A DNA stretch of 64,000 nt, from the NCBI GenBank assembly GCA_036563645.1, contig DATCMA010000056.1, forward strand, positions 49,052 to 113,051. Reading direction: 5' to 3'. Below, in pieces: positions 14,319 through 23,849 of the stretch (the stretch's first letter is position 1; each line of letters begins with the position of its first letter). The translations under genes and the position numbers were made by a program. The notes under the pieces were generated by a model. It made no database searches and was not told the DNA's origin. It saw only the letters and a list, made by a program, of their open reading frames with translations. Source of the DNA: DATCMA01 sp036563645 (GTDB lineage Bacteria; Actinomycetota; Actinomycetes; Mycobacteriales; Micromonosporaceae).

Positions 14319-16979
14319 ATGCCCAACAATCGCAGTCCCGAGATGGGTGGGAGGCGGCCGGCTGTGGTCAACCCAGGCAACGGCACCACAACCAGCACGA
14401 CCAACGGCCAGGGCAAGCGGCGGCTCCGCAAGCGCGGCTGGCTCGTGACCGGTGGCACGGTCACCGCCCTGGTCGCCGCGATGGGATTGACTGTTCTCGG
14501 ACTTGGCGCCACCGATAACGCCGTAGCCAGCTTTGACGCGAGCTCCTGGCTGTGGAGCGCGGTGAAGAGTGAGATGGCCCGGGTCAATGGCGTCACCGCC
14601 CGGGTCGACACCCGGCTGCGCGTGCCCAACGCCCACGGGCACGCCATGCAGGTGAGCCAGACCGACCGGTTCCTCATCCTGCGCGATCTGTCCACCGGGC
14701 GGATCAGCTCGCTCGACCTCGCCACCCTGCAATTCACCGCCACGATGCAGAGCACCGCGGGGCTCGGCGTCACGGTCGCTCTCCACGATGACGCGGCGTT
14801 CATCGTCGACGCGGTCCAGGGCGTTGTACGGCAGCTCGATCCGCGCACGCTCAATCCGGTCGGAGAAGCCCTGCGGTTCCCACCCGGTATCACGGGCGGA
14901 TTCTTCGACGGCACGGGCAAGCTCTGGGTGGCGGTGCCGAGTGAGGGCACGGTCACCGCGATCGCGCCGGCGTCGACCTCCTCGGAGAACACCGGGAGCC
15001 CGACGTCGGTTCGCACGGTCACGGTCGCTCCCCCTAGCAACGACCTCGTGCTGTCCGCATTGGACGACGGTGTCGCCGTGCTCAACCGCACATCGAACGC
15101 GCTCACCATCGTCCGCGATGAGGACCAACGCGACGTCCCCCTGTCCATGGCGGGCCCCGGCGTCCTGCCGCCGCGGACCAACGGGGACCGCATCCCCGTC
15201 ACCGTGCCCGACAACCGGGAGATCCTCGTCGTCGACGACAGCACGGTGCAGGAGCTGTCGGTACCCGGGGAAGGGACGCAGCTCAGCGCTGCCGTGGCCT
15301 GGGCGGGGCGCATCTACTGCGCTGACGACGCGACGGGCACCGTGTACGCCTTCGACGAGACCGGCGCGCTGGTCGCGACGATCACCGTCCCGGGCGCCAA
15401 CGGCCCGCTGGAGCTGGAGGTCCGCGAAAACCGCCTGTTCATCAACGCGCCGAACTCGTCCACCGCACGCGTGATCGACGACCAGCACACGGTGCGGTCG
15501 GTCGACAAGTACGCCAACGACGTCCTCGGCGGGGAGACACCGCAGACGCCTCCGCCACCGCCTCCGCCGAAGGAGCCTCCGGCCGACAAGCCGGGTGCAC
15601 CCAGCAGCGTCACCGCCTCGGCCGGCGATGCGCGCGCCCGGGTGAGCTGGGGGCCGGCCCCGGCGAACGGCGCGCCGATTCTCCGGTACGTCATCCAGGG
15701 CGCGGGGAAGACCTTCGAGGTTGGCGCGAATCAACGCTCGCTGGAGATCACTGGGCTGACCAACGGCGAGACCTACCGCTTCTCGGTCCACGCGGTCAAC
15801 GCCAAGGGCGCGGGCCCGGCCCGGTGGAGCAACCCGGTGGTGCCCACGGCTGAGGTGCCGGATCCGCCGGAGCGCGTGACGGCGACGGCACGCCCGGACG
15901 GCTCGGTGCAGGTGACGTGGCCGGCCGCGAACGGCCAGGGCAACCACATCGTCAAGTACGCCGTGACCGCGGTCTCGGCCAAGGGGACCACGCCGGTGGG
16001 CGAGACGCCCAGCACGGAGCTGGTGATCAGCCCGGGAACGGTGGAGTACGGCAGGCAGTACGCCTTCACGGTCGTCTCCATCACCGACAAAGGCGCCGGC
16101 TCCAAGGAGTCCCCGCTGAGCAACACGGTGGTGCCGTTCACGGTCCCGAGCGCACCGCGCCAGCTGCGCGCCACCACCGTGGCCTCCGAACCGGGCGCGA
16201 TCCGGGTGACGTGGGCGGCGGCGGCCGACAATGGACGGCCGATCCTCCGGTACGTGGTTGAGGCGGCCGGCCGGCGCGTCGAGGTCACCGACGATACCCG
16301 CGTCACGCTCACCGGCCTCGGCGACGGTAAAACGGTGACGGTCCGGGTCCACGCGGTCAACGAGGCGGGAGACGGCCCCGTCGCCACCGCCACCGCGCGG
16401 ACCGTGGCGAAGCCGCAGGTCACCATCACCGGGGTCACGAGCACCTACGGATCGGTGACGGTGAGCTTCACCGTGGACTCTGGTGGTGGCCAGGCCGAGT
16501 GCAGCGCCTCGATCTCCGGCGCGACGACGGCGAAGGGCAACTGCTCCAAGCTGACCGTCAGCGGCCTCAAGGCCAGCAGCAGTTACACGATCACGGTCAG
16601 CGCCACGAACGCCGCGGGCACGGCGACCGCCTCGCGCAAGGTGAGCACGAGCACGTTGGTCGGGGTCGCGACCTGCGTCAACGGCTCCTCCGGCGACACG
16701 GCCACGTACTGCGACGCGGACGTGGATGGCCGCAACGGCAACGAGATCTTCTCCGTGCCTCGGCAGGACAACAGCAAGCAGGTCGGATGGGCACGGCCTG
16801 GCACGAAGCTGACGGCCTACTGCAAGATCCGGGGCGAGGAGATCTACGCCTACATCTACAACAACCACAAGCGCAGCACGTGGTGGCTGGAAGTGGAGTG
16901 GACGACGAAGCCCGCTTACATCCCGTGGGCGTGGCTCAACTTCGACCCCGACGACATTGACGTCGTGCCCACCTGCTGA
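14319..16979 (+). CDS. large exported FN3-repeat protein with beta-propeller-like N-terminal region
   Basis: 886 residues from ATG 14319, which has no clear ribosome site; a GTG at about 14364 behind GGGAGG is an alternative. A basic N-terminus and helix (GGTVTALVAAMGLTVLGLG) form a signal-anchor. Residues about 90-400 are repeated strands like a beta-propeller (LRDLSTGRISSLDLATL, GKLWVAVPSEGTVTAI). A Pro-rich linker (TPPPPPPPKEPPADK) leads to three or four FN3 domains between about 425 and 780 (SSVTASAGDARARVSWGP, GSVQVTWPAANGQG, GAIRVTWAAAADNG). The last 100 residues have four Cys and many aromatic residues (RSTWWLEVEWTTKPAYIPWA), an SH3-like or binding domain I do not recognise. moxR follows 26 bases later, so it is probably the lead gene of that operon. 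Confidence 0.78.
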   Translation: MPNNRSPEMGGRRPAVVNPGNGTTTSTTNGQGKRRLRKRGWLVTGGTVTALVAAMGLTVLGLGATDNAVASFDASSWLWSAVKSEMARVNGVTARVDTRLRVPNAHGHAMQVSQTDRFLILRDLSTGRISSLDLATLQFTATMQSTAGLGVTVALHDDAAFIVDAVQGVVRQLDPRTLNPVGEALRFPPGITGGFFDGTGKLWVAVPSEGTVTAIAPASTSSENTGSPTSVRTVTVAPPSNDLVLSALDDGVAVLNRTSNALTIVRDEDQRDVPLSMAGPGVLPPRTNGDRIPVTVPDNREILVVDDSTVQELSVPGEGTQLSAAVAWAGRIYCADDATGTVYAFDETGALVATITVPGANGPLELEVRENRLFINAPNSSTARVIDDQHTVRSVDKYANDVLGGETPQTPPPPPPPKEPPADKPGAPSSVTASAGDARARVSWGPAPANGAPILRYVIQGAGKTFEVGANQRSLEITGLTNGETYRFSVHAVNAKGAGPARWSNPVVPTAEVPDPPERVTATARPDGSVQVTWPAANGQGNHIVKYAVTAVSAKGTTPVGETPSTELVISPGTVEYGRQYAFTVVSITDKGAGSKESPLSNTVVPFTVPSAPRQLRATTVASEPGAIRVTWAAAADNGRPILRYVVEAAGRRVEVTDDTRVTLTGLGDGKTVTVRVHAVNEAGDGPVATATARTVAKPQVTITGVTSTYGSVTVSFTVDSGGGQAECSASISGATTAKGNCSKLTVSGLKASSSYTITVSATNAAGTATASRKVSTSTLVGVATCVNGSSGDTATYCDADVDGRNGNEIFSVPRQDNSKQVGWARPGTKLTAYCKIRGEEIYAYIYNNHKRSTWWLEVEWTTKPAYIPWAWLNFDPDDIDVVPTC

Positions 16980-17005
16980 CCGCACGACCGCCGAGGAGCG
17001 TGACC

Positions 17006-18001
17006 GTGAATCGCCAAGCGCCCCTCACCCCACAACAGGTGCAGGGATTCGCCGCGCTCGCGGGGCGGCTTGCCGACACCATCTCCACGGTGGTGCTCGG
17101 CAAGCCGCACGTCGTGCGGCTGGCGTTGACCGCGCTCTTCGCGCAGGGGCACGTCCTGCTCGAGGACGTGCCCGGCGTCGGCAAGACCACGCTCGCGCGC
17201 GCGATCGCCACGACCGTCCGGGGGCAGTGCCGGCGCATTCAGTTCACCCCCGACCTGCTGCCCAGTGACGTCTCCGGGGTGACGATCTTCAATCAGGCCA
17301 CCCGTGCCTTCGAGTTCCACCCGGGGCCGGTCTTCGCCAACATCGTCATCGCTGACGAGATCAACCGCGCGTCGCCGAAGACGCAGGCCGCGCTGCTGGA
17401 GGTCATGGAGGAACGGCACGTCACCGTGGACGGCGTGCGCCACCCGGTGCCGCAGCCGTTCCTCGTGGTGGCGACGCAGAACCCGGTCGAGATGGACGGC
17501 ACCTACCGGCTTCCTGAGGCCCAGCTCGACCGTTTCCTCGTCCGGCTGTCGATGGGCTACCCCGACGAGCACGCCGAGATCGAGGTGCTGCGCGGCGCGA
17601 CCGTGCGCTCTCCGGAGGCGCTGCCCGTGGTCACGGATACCGCGACGATCGGAGAGATGGTGCGCATGGCCCAGCGGGTGCACATCGCCGATCCGCTGTA
17701 TGCGTACATGGTCCGCCTCGCCGCCGCCACCCGTCACCACCCGCATGTCCGCGTCGGAGTCAGCCCGCGCGGGGTGATCGCGTTGACGCGGGCGGCCTGC
17801 GCGTACGCCCTGATGCACGGGCGCGGCTACGTCCTCCCCGAAGACATCAAGGAGCTCGTGGAGCCGGTCTTCGCGCACCGGGTGCTGCTCTCCCCCGACG
17901 CCCAACTCCGCGGGATCAGCGCCGCGGACGTGGTGCGGGAGGCGGTCCAGTCGGTGCCGGTGCCGCTGCCTACCGGGCAATCCGCCCCGGTGGGTGCGTA
18001 A
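17006..18001 (+). CDS. MoxR-family AAA+ ATPase
   Basis: 331 residues from GTG 17006, 7 bases after GAGGAG; a GTG at 17000 is too close to that site. Walker A is VPGVGKTTLARAIA, Walker B is VIADEINRASP, with sensor 1 in VVATQNPVE and the lid region in SPRGVIALTRAA. Members act as chaperone-like ATPases that work with VWA or DUF58 proteins made from the same operon; here DUF58 follows 11 bases later. It is one of two MoxR genes in the window (the other is 55106-56290), and the two differ enough to be separate systems. Confidence 0.92.
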   Translation: MNRQAPLTPQQVQGFAALAGRLADTISTVVLGKPHVVRLALTALFAQGHVLLEDVPGVGKTTLARAIATTVRGQCRRIQFTPDLLPSDVSGVTIFNQATRAFEFHPGPVFANIVIADEINRASPKTQAALLEVMEERHVTVDGVRHPVPQPFLVVATQNPVEMDGTYRLPEAQLDRFLVRLSMGYPDEHAEIEVLRGATVRSPEALPVVTDTATIGEMVRMAQRVHIADPLYAYMVRLAAATRHHPHVRVGVSPRGVIALTRAACAYALMHGRGYVLPEDIKELVEPVFAHRVLLSPDAQLRGISAADVVREAVQSVPVPLPTGQSAPVGA

Positions 18002-18012
18002 CCGCGACGACC

Positions 18013-19179
18013 ATGATCCTCACGTCACGCGGTTGTGGGGTGCTCATCGGCGGTGCCGCGCTGCTCGCGGCCGGTTTCGCCGGTGGCTACCCCGAGCTGT
18101 CGGTCCTTGGCGCGGTCGGGGTGGTCGCGCTGCTGTGCGCTGGCGTCTACGCGGCGTGGTGGCCGCGCCTCGAGGTGTCGCGCCGGGTGGATCCGGACCG
18201 GGTCGAGCGGGGCGAGGACGCCACGATGGAGCTGACCGTTCGGGCACGGGGCCGGTTCCGCCCCGCCACCCTGATCGCCAAGGACCGCTGTGGCGATCGC
18301 GAGCTGTCCGTACCGCTGCTGCGCGTGCGGTCAGGCCGGGTCACCGAGGTGACGTACCCGGTGCCGACTCAGCGGCGCGGCGTCGTGCCGATCGGTCCCC
18401 TGCGGATCACCCGCCGGGACGCGCTCGGCCTCATCACCCTCACTCGCCGCTACGGGCCGACCGCGCAGGTCCGGGTGCACCCGCGCGTTCACCCGCTCGT
18501 GGCGGTCCCCGCCGGGGTGGCCCGGAGCCTGGACGGGCGGTTCGACCGCGTCCCCCACGGGACGATCACGTTCGACACGTTGCGCGAGTACGTCATCGGC
18601 GACGAGCTGCGCAAGGTCCACTGGCGGACCAGCGCCCGCATCGGGGAATTGATGGTCCGCGAGGACGTCGACACGAGCCTGCCGCGCCTCGTGGTGCTCC
18701 TCGACAACCGCGCGAGCGCCTACCCGGACCGCGTCGACGGCGTGGCGGAGACGTTCGAATCGGCGTGTGAGGCGGCGGCGTCGATCGTCGTGGCCGCGGT
18801 CCGCGAGGACCTTCCCGTGGCCTTGATGATCGTCGACGACGATCCTCCGATCGACGGCGACCACCTGGACCGGCTCACCGAGGTGCGGCTCCGTGACCGC
18901 CCCGGGGTCGATCCCCAGGAGCCGCTGCGTACCGCGGCGATGCGGCTGCGCCAGCAGCGCGCCGGCGACACCCTGATCTTCCTCACCGGGCCGGGCGCGC
19001 GCGACGACCTCGGCCACATTGGCGCGCTCCGCGGGCCGTACGCGACGGTGCTGGTCGGGGTGCTGCACGGCGACGCCGCTGAGGCGGCCCACGCCCGCAC
19101 GGTCGACCCGATGTTGATCATCAACGCCCGAGACGGCGCGGACTTCGCCGCCGAGTGGAATGGGGTGCCGGCGTGGTGA
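18013..19179 (+). CDS. DUF58 domain membrane protein
   Basis: 388 residues. Two N-terminal helices (LIGGAALLAAGFAGGYPEL, VLGAVGVVALLCAGVYAAW) are followed by a beta-rich region and the DUF58 signature REYVIGDELRKVHWRTSAR, then a VWA-like fold (LPRLVVLLDNRASA). Such proteins are the usual partner of the MoxR ATPase just upstream. The stop overlaps the start of the TgpA-like gene (GTGA). Its role is probably assembly or control of an envelope complex; no enzymatic activity is known for the domain. Confidence 0.88.
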   Translation: MILTSRGCGVLIGGAALLAAGFAGGYPELSVLGAVGVVALLCAGVYAAWWPRLEVSRRVDPDRVERGEDATMELTVRARGRFRPATLIAKDRCGDRELSVPLLRVRSGRVTEVTYPVPTQRRGVVPIGPLRITRRDALGLITLTRRYGPTAQVRVHPRVHPLVAVPAGVARSLDGRFDRVPHGTITFDTLREYVIGDELRKVHWRTSARIGELMVREDVDTSLPRLVVLLDNRASAYPDRVDGVAETFESACEAAASIVVAAVREDLPVALMIVDDDPPIDGDHLDRLTEVRLRDRPGVDPQEPLRTAAMRLRQQRAGDTLIFLTGPGARDDLGHIGALRGPYATVLVGVLHGDAAEAAHARTVDPMLIINARDGADFAAEWNGVPAW

Positions 19180-21446
19180 GGCGCGTCCTGCTCATCCCAC
19201 TGATCCTGAGCGGCATGATCGCGCTGGTCGGGGTGTCGCTCGGACAGATCTACGCGGGCCCGCTGCTCACCCAGCTCGTCGCCGGCGCCGCGCTCGGCTC
19301 GGTCGGCCTCAGCGTCGTGGCCCGGCGGCTGCCCAACTGGCTGGTGGCGCCCGTGTCGGCGGCCGCGCTCGTCGGCTACACGACGGTCGCGATGGACGTG
19401 GCGGCGCGGCGGGCGGAGATGCCGGGCCCGATCACTCAGGTGTTCCTCGACGCCGCCCGCAACGGGATCCCCCGGCTGCTCACCGCCATGATCCCGGTCG
19501 AGCCGTTGCCGGACACGGTGGTAGTCCCCGTCGCCGCGACCTGGTTGGCTGGCTTCGCCGCGGCCGAGGTGGCGCTGCGCGCCGGCCGGCTGTTGCTCGG
19601 CTACGTTCCGCCGACCCTGCTCTACGCCGGCGCGCTGTACGTGATGGGTCCGAACGCGGAGACGACCCTGTGGATTCCGCTGGCGTTCGCCGCCCTGGCC
19701 ATCGCCGGGCTGGCGCTCACCGCCCGGCCACCGGCTCGGTCCGCTGACGTCGAGGAGCCGCTCCGTGGGGCGCTGCGCGTTCGGATCGTCACCGGCCACC
19801 TCATCGGCCTCACCGTGGTGATCGCCCTGGCGGCCGGACTCGCGCCCATGGTCAGCGCTCGGGTCGAGGTGGAGCCCGTCGATCCCCGTCGCTACGTGCA
19901 GCCACCTCAGGTCGACAGCCTCGACGAGAGTCCACTCATTCGGATCTCCGGATGGGCGCTGAACCCCGAGCAGAAGCTACTCGACATCACCACCGAGGTC
20001 GTCTCCGAGACCTCCGATGAACCGCAGGATGGTGCCGCGCTGCCGGATGAGGCGGCGGACTCCGGTGAGGCCCCGAGCGTGGGCGCGGGGATCCGGATTC
20101 GGTTGGCCGTCCTCCACGACTACGACGGGGTGACCTGGAGGGTCGGCGGCACCTACCGCAACGCGGGTCGGGTCCTCCCGTCGGTCACGCCCCATCCCGA
20201 CGCCACCGTGGACACCGTTCGCCAGGAGATCACCATAGGCGAGTTGACCGGTCGGCTGCTGCCGGCGGTGGCCACCCCGCAGCGCATCGAGGGCGCCCGC
20301 GTGGCGTATGACCCGGACAGCGGCACGTTGATCCGCCCGGAAGGGCTGACCCCTGGCTTGCGGTACGCGGTGACCTCGGTGCGGGAGCGTCCGGACTACA
20401 CCCAGTTGACCGCGGCCAACGTGCCCGCCGGGGACGAGGTGGCGCGGGTGCTCCACGTGGCGGATGGGGTGCCCGAGCAGATGCGACGCCTCGCCGACAA
20501 AATCTCCACGGAGAACGGCTCCCCGTACCAGCGCGCGTTGGCGATCGAGCAGTTCTTGTCGGAGCACTACCGCTTCGACGCCGACTCGCCGAGCGGCCAC
20601 GCGTATCCCAACCTCGCGTTCTTCCTCTTTGGGCCACGCCACGCCGGTGGCCAGCGGGGCACCTCGGAGCAGTTCGCCGCGGCGTTCGCGGTGCTCGGGC
20701 GGCTCGTCGGGCTGCCCACCCGCGTCGTCGTCGGCTTTCGCCCCGCCCGGGGCACCGGCCCGGTGGTGGCCGGGGACGCCGTGGCCTGGCCTGAGGTGCT
20801 CTTCGCTGGACTCGGATGGGTGCCGTTCGATCCTCTCCCCAAGCCGAACAGCGAGCCCCGGCCGGTCGAGGAGGAATTCAAGCCCTCGCCGGAGCCGACC
20901 ACGCCACCACCCAGCCCGGAACCGACCCCCACGATCGACCCCACCGCGTCCTCAGGTCCGGAGTTGGTCCTCGCCCCATCGGGGAATGGCCCCACGGGCG
21001 CCGTCCTCGCCGGGGTGGGCGTCGGCACGCTGATCGTGCTCCTCGCCGCAGCGCTTGTCACGGTGCTCGTGTTGCGCCGGTCGCTGCGGCGGCGTCGGCT
21101 CACGACCGGGCCGCCAGCGGCGCGGGTCGTCGGCGCGTGGCTCGAGGTCATGGACGCCTTGCGGCTGGCGGGGCACCCGGCCGCGGCCCACCTGTCCGCG
21201 AGCGAGGTAGCCGCCCACGCCCGCCAGGCCCCCGCGCCAGGGGTCCGTCCCGCGGTGCCGCCGATCGACGAGCTCGCCGAGCTGGTCAACCGCATCACGT
21301 TCGGGTCAGGGGCCGCCGAGGAGAGCCAGGCGCGCGCGGCGGTCGCCCAGGCTCAGGAGTTCACGGAGCGCTTACGCGCCGCGCGACCGTGGTGGCGTCG
21401 TCTGCTGTGGGCGGTGCACCTCGGCCCGCTCCGCTGGCACCGGTAG
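19176..21446 (+). CDS. TgpA-like membrane protein with degenerate transglutaminase domain
   Basis: 756 residues from GTG 19176, which overlaps the DUF58 stop (GTGA). About seven N-terminal helices (such as VLLIPLILSGMIALVGVSLG and LVAPVSAAALVGYTTVAM), a large external part, then a transglutaminase-like core, a Pro-rich stretch (PEPTTPPPSPEPTPT), another helix (AVLAGVGVGTLIVLLAAALV) and a cytoplasmic tail with a DUF4129-like look. The catalytic region reads RGTSEQFAAAFAVLGRLVG, where active enzymes have GxCxxFA, and DAVAWPEVLF where they have HAWPEV. Cys and His of the triad are thus replaced, so peptide crosslinking or hydrolysis is unlikely; a binding or scaffolding role is more probable. 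Confidence 0.85.
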   Translation: MRRVLLIPLILSGMIALVGVSLGQIYAGPLLTQLVAGAALGSVGLSVVARRLPNWLVAPVSAAALVGYTTVAMDVAARRAEMPGPITQVFLDAARNGIPRLLTAMIPVEPLPDTVVVPVAATWLAGFAAAEVALRAGRLLLGYVPPTLLYAGALYVMGPNAETTLWIPLAFAALAIAGLALTARPPARSADVEEPLRGALRVRIVTGHLIGLTVVIALAAGLAPMVSARVEVEPVDPRRYVQPPQVDSLDESPLIRISGWALNPEQKLLDITTEVVSETSDEPQDGAALPDEAADSGEAPSVGAGIRIRLAVLHDYDGVTWRVGGTYRNAGRVLPSVTPHPDATVDTVRQEITIGELTGRLLPAVATPQRIEGARVAYDPDSGTLIRPEGLTPGLRYAVTSVRERPDYTQLTAANVPAGDEVARVLHVADGVPEQMRRLADKISTENGSPYQRALAIEQFLSEHYRFDADSPSGHAYPNLAFFLFGPRHAGGQRGTSEQFAAAFAVLGRLVGLPTRVVVGFRPARGTGPVVAGDAVAWPEVLFAGLGWVPFDPLPKPNSEPRPVEEEFKPSPEPTTPPPSPEPTPTIDPTASSGPELVLAPSGNGPTGAVLAGVGVGTLIVLLAAALVTVLVLRRSLRRRRLTTGPPAARVVGAWLEVMDALRLAGHPAAAHLSASEVAAHARQAPAPGVRPAVPPIDELAELVNRITFGSGAAEESQARAAVAQAQEFTERLRAARPWWRRLLWAVHLGPLRWHR

Positions 21447-21603
21447 CGCCTGGGGGTCGATTGCGCGCCGATCTGGGGATGTGCCCCAGGACTACCCGAG
21501 AGTAATCTCGCGAACGGACCCAGGATGTGATCACCGAGGACGCCTCGGTGATGACGTCCGGTGCGCGTCCTCGGGACGGGGCGGCACAGCGTGGAGGCAG
21601 CAC

Positions 21604-22314
21604 ATGACCTCGAATCGCGAGCGCGCGGAGTCGCTCAGCGACATGCTCGGAGGTCGGCGTGGTGCGATCGACGCGACGCTCCCCGCGGTCGCGTTCGGTG
21701 CCGGCTGGTGGGCGAGCGGCCACTCCATCATGGGTGGTGGCATCGCCGCGGTCCTCGTCGCCGCCGGGGTCGCCGGGTGGCGCCTGCGTCGGGGCGACCG
21801 CCCGGGCTCGGTGCTGATTGGGCTCCTCGTCGTCTGTCTCGGTGTGCTCATCGCGCTGCGCACGGGCCGAGCCAGCGACTTCTTCCTCCTCCAGCTCGCG
21901 GCGAACATGACCAGCGCGCTGGCCTGGTTGGTCAGCATCGTGATTCGATGGCCGCTACTCGGCGTCGTCGTCGGGCTCGTGCTGGGTCAAGGCCGCCGGT
22001 GGCGGCGTGATCCCGCGCTGCTGCGCGCCTATGGGCGGGCGAGCTGGGTGTGGGTCGCACAATACCTCATCCGACTCGCCGTCTTCATCCCGCTCTATCT
22101 CGCCGATCACGTCGTCGGCCTGACCATCGCGCGCGCGGCGCTCACCTGGCCACTGGTCGCCACCTGCATCGCGGTGAGCTGGTGGGTCCTCCAACGCAGC
22201 CTGCCCGCGGGACATCCTGGCCTCCGCTCGCCCGTGACCACCCCACCCACAGCCGCGGCGTCTTCATCGACCACTGAGGGCAGTGACTCCCCACACCCCA
22301 CGGATGGCAGGTAA
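21604..22314 (+). CDS. DUF3159 integral membrane protein
   Basis: 236 residues from ATG 21604 with GGAGG 8 bases upstream. The sequence GGRRGAIDATLPAVAFGAGW near the N-terminus, the stretch TGRASDFFLLQLAANMTSALAWLVSIVIRWPLLG and the Tyr-rich LYLADHVVGL match the actinobacterial DUF3159 family. Five or six helices are visible and the C-terminus is Ser/Thr-rich. The function of the family is not known. It follows the TgpA-like gene by 157 bases and ends in front of a terminator hairpin, so it may be a separate unit. Confidence 0.85.
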   Translation: MTSNRERAESLSDMLGGRRGAIDATLPAVAFGAGWWASGHSIMGGGIAAVLVAAGVAGWRLRRGDRPGSVLIGLLVVCLGVLIALRTGRASDFFLLQLAANMTSALAWLVSIVIRWPLLGVVVGLVLGQGRRWRRDPALLRAYGRASWVWVAQYLIRLAVFIPLYLADHVVGLTIARAALTWPLVATCIAVSWWVLQRSLPAGHPGLRSPVTTPPTAAASSSTTEGSDSPHPTDGR

Positions 22315-22324
22315 TCTATATAGA

Positions 22325-22360
22325 GGAGGGGCCGCTTCCCCCGTGGCGGCCTCTCCCCTT
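22325..22360 (+). terminator. rho-independent terminator after the DUF3159 gene
   Basis: Stem of 11 bp (22325-22335 with 22346-22356, one G-T), loop of about 10 bases, followed by CCTTTTC. It lies 10 bases after the DUF3159 stop. Confidence 0.8.
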
Positions 22361-22583
22361 TTCGTGTTGCGCGGTGAGTTCGGCTGGAATGTGGCTGGTC
22401 GCGCACGCGTTCCCACCACGTCCCCGCACACCGTCACCGACTGATTGACCGCCGACACGCTGTGTTTTCCGGTTCGCGGAGACAGATTTGCGGGCGTGAG
22501 ATCTGTTATGGCGGTCGGCACTACCCAGTGATTACAGTGGCGACGCTATCCGCATCCGGTGCAGGTTGAGGAGGGCAGCGTTC

Positions 22584-23849
22584 GTGGCCGAGCACGATGA
22601 GCCCGACGTGCCCAACGCGCGCGCGCATGCCACGGCTGAACCGTCTGACAACCAGGCATCCTCCACACACCACATTCCTCACCCGCGGCCGCCCGCGGCC
22701 GAGCCGTCCGCGCCACGGGACGGCGGGCCAAATGGGGCGGGGCAGGCCAGGGCCGCTGATCCCGCCGAGGGCCGCCCGGCCGACGATCCCTCGCCCTACG
22801 CGGACCTGACGGTACGGTCCGCGCTGGAATCGGCCACGATGGAGTTGCCGTTCCTCGTGGAGTCACTGGCGGCGGCCACCCGACGGGCCCGGGCGGCGAT
22901 GGAATCCGGCGCCGACGGCGAAGCCGGGATCCTCGCGGACATCGGCGGGCTCGCCACGCCTCCTGCCGAGACTCCACCGACGAGCGCGAGCCACACCGAC
23001 ACCGCGACGCACTCGGCTCCCTCCACCGGGGAGATATCGTTCCGTGGTACGGCGGCGGTGCCCGGCACGGCGGCGCCCACCGCCGCGGCGTCCGACACCG
23101 CGACGACTACCCGCTCCGAGCCGGCGCGCGAGGGGTCACCCGGCGTCTCGGAACCGGCGACGACGGTGATGGGGGACGCGCAGACTGGGCCAGAGGGCTC
23201 CCGGTTTCGGCGTCTGGTACGCCGCTACGGCTGGCTCGTCGCCGTTCTGGTCGTTGTCGCGGTGGCGATCGCCGGCTTCCTCGCCCTCTCCTCGCCCTCC
23301 TCGGACGGGGACGCCGGAGCACACCCGCCCCCATCGTCGTCACCCGTGGCCGCCCAGCCCAGCGCGTCCGCCCCGGCGGAGGACGCCACTCCCCACCTGC
23401 CGCCGAGCGACGAGGCGGTTCCGAGCCCGGGGGCGAGCCCGAACACCGGTGGCGGAGCGCCCTCCCCCGCCTCGATGGGGTCCGCCCCCGCCCAGAAGCC
23501 TGCGCCACCGGAGACCCCAGCGGCCCCGGCAGCCGGCCCGCCACCACCCGCCACCCCCGCGCCGCCCTCCGACAACGCCGGCCCCAAGCCCGCCCCACCG
23601 CCACGGCCACGGCGGCCCCTCGGCCCTCCAATCGGGCCGTGGAACGCGGACGATCGGAGAGCCACTCTCGACGCCTATTGCGAGGCGGTCAAACCTTCCG
23701 CACACGCGGATGATGTCTCGCGATTGACCTGCAAAGACAGCACCGGAAAAGTCTTCAGTGTCAACCTCGACGACGTGTGCGCCCACCGATTCGGCACCGC
23801 GTATGGGAGCTTCGTACCCGGGGGCGACTGGTATTGCTTCCGCGGCTGA
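22584..23849 (+). CDS. Pro/Ala-rich single-pass membrane protein with small Cys-rich C-terminal domain
   Basis: 421 residues from GTG 22584, the first usable start after GAGGAGGG. A long disordered N-terminal region with one helix-prone stretch (ADLTVRSALESATMELPFLV) is followed by a membrane helix (LVAVLVVVAVAIAGFLALSS, about residue 220), then about 120 residues of Pro, Ala, Ser and Gly. The last 60-70 residues form a compact domain with four Cys (DAYCEA, RLTCKD, DDVCAH, WYCFRG), two probable disulfides, and two Trp. I do not recognise that domain. It is presumably displayed outside the cell on a Pro-rich stalk. Confidence 0.65.
   Translation: MAEHDEPDVPNARAHATAEPSDNQASSTHHIPHPRPPAAEPSAPRDGGPNGAGQARAADPAEGRPADDPSPYADLTVRSALESATMELPFLVESLAAATRRARAAMESGADGEAGILADIGGLATPPAETPPTSASHTDTATHSAPSTGEISFRGTAAVPGTAAPTAAASDTATTTRSEPAREGSPGVSEPATTVMGDAQTGPEGSRFRRLVRRYGWLVAVLVVVAVAIAGFLALSSPSSDGDAGAHPPPSSSPVAAQPSASAPAEDATPHLPPSDEAVPSPGASPNTGGGAPSPASMGSAPAQKPAPPETPAAPAAGPPPPATPAPPSDNAGPKPAPPPRPRRPLGPPIGPWNADDRRATLDAYCEAVKPSAHADDVSRLTCKDSTGKVFSVNLDDVCAHRFGTAYGSFVPGGDWYCFRG

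Noticed and set aside
14061..16985. 974-residue open frame on the minus strand across the FN3-repeat gene
   Set aside because: It is the antisense shadow of a well-supported plus-strand gene: low-complexity Arg/Gly/Val/His sequence, no motif, no ribosome site. Long antisense frames are common in high-GC DNA.
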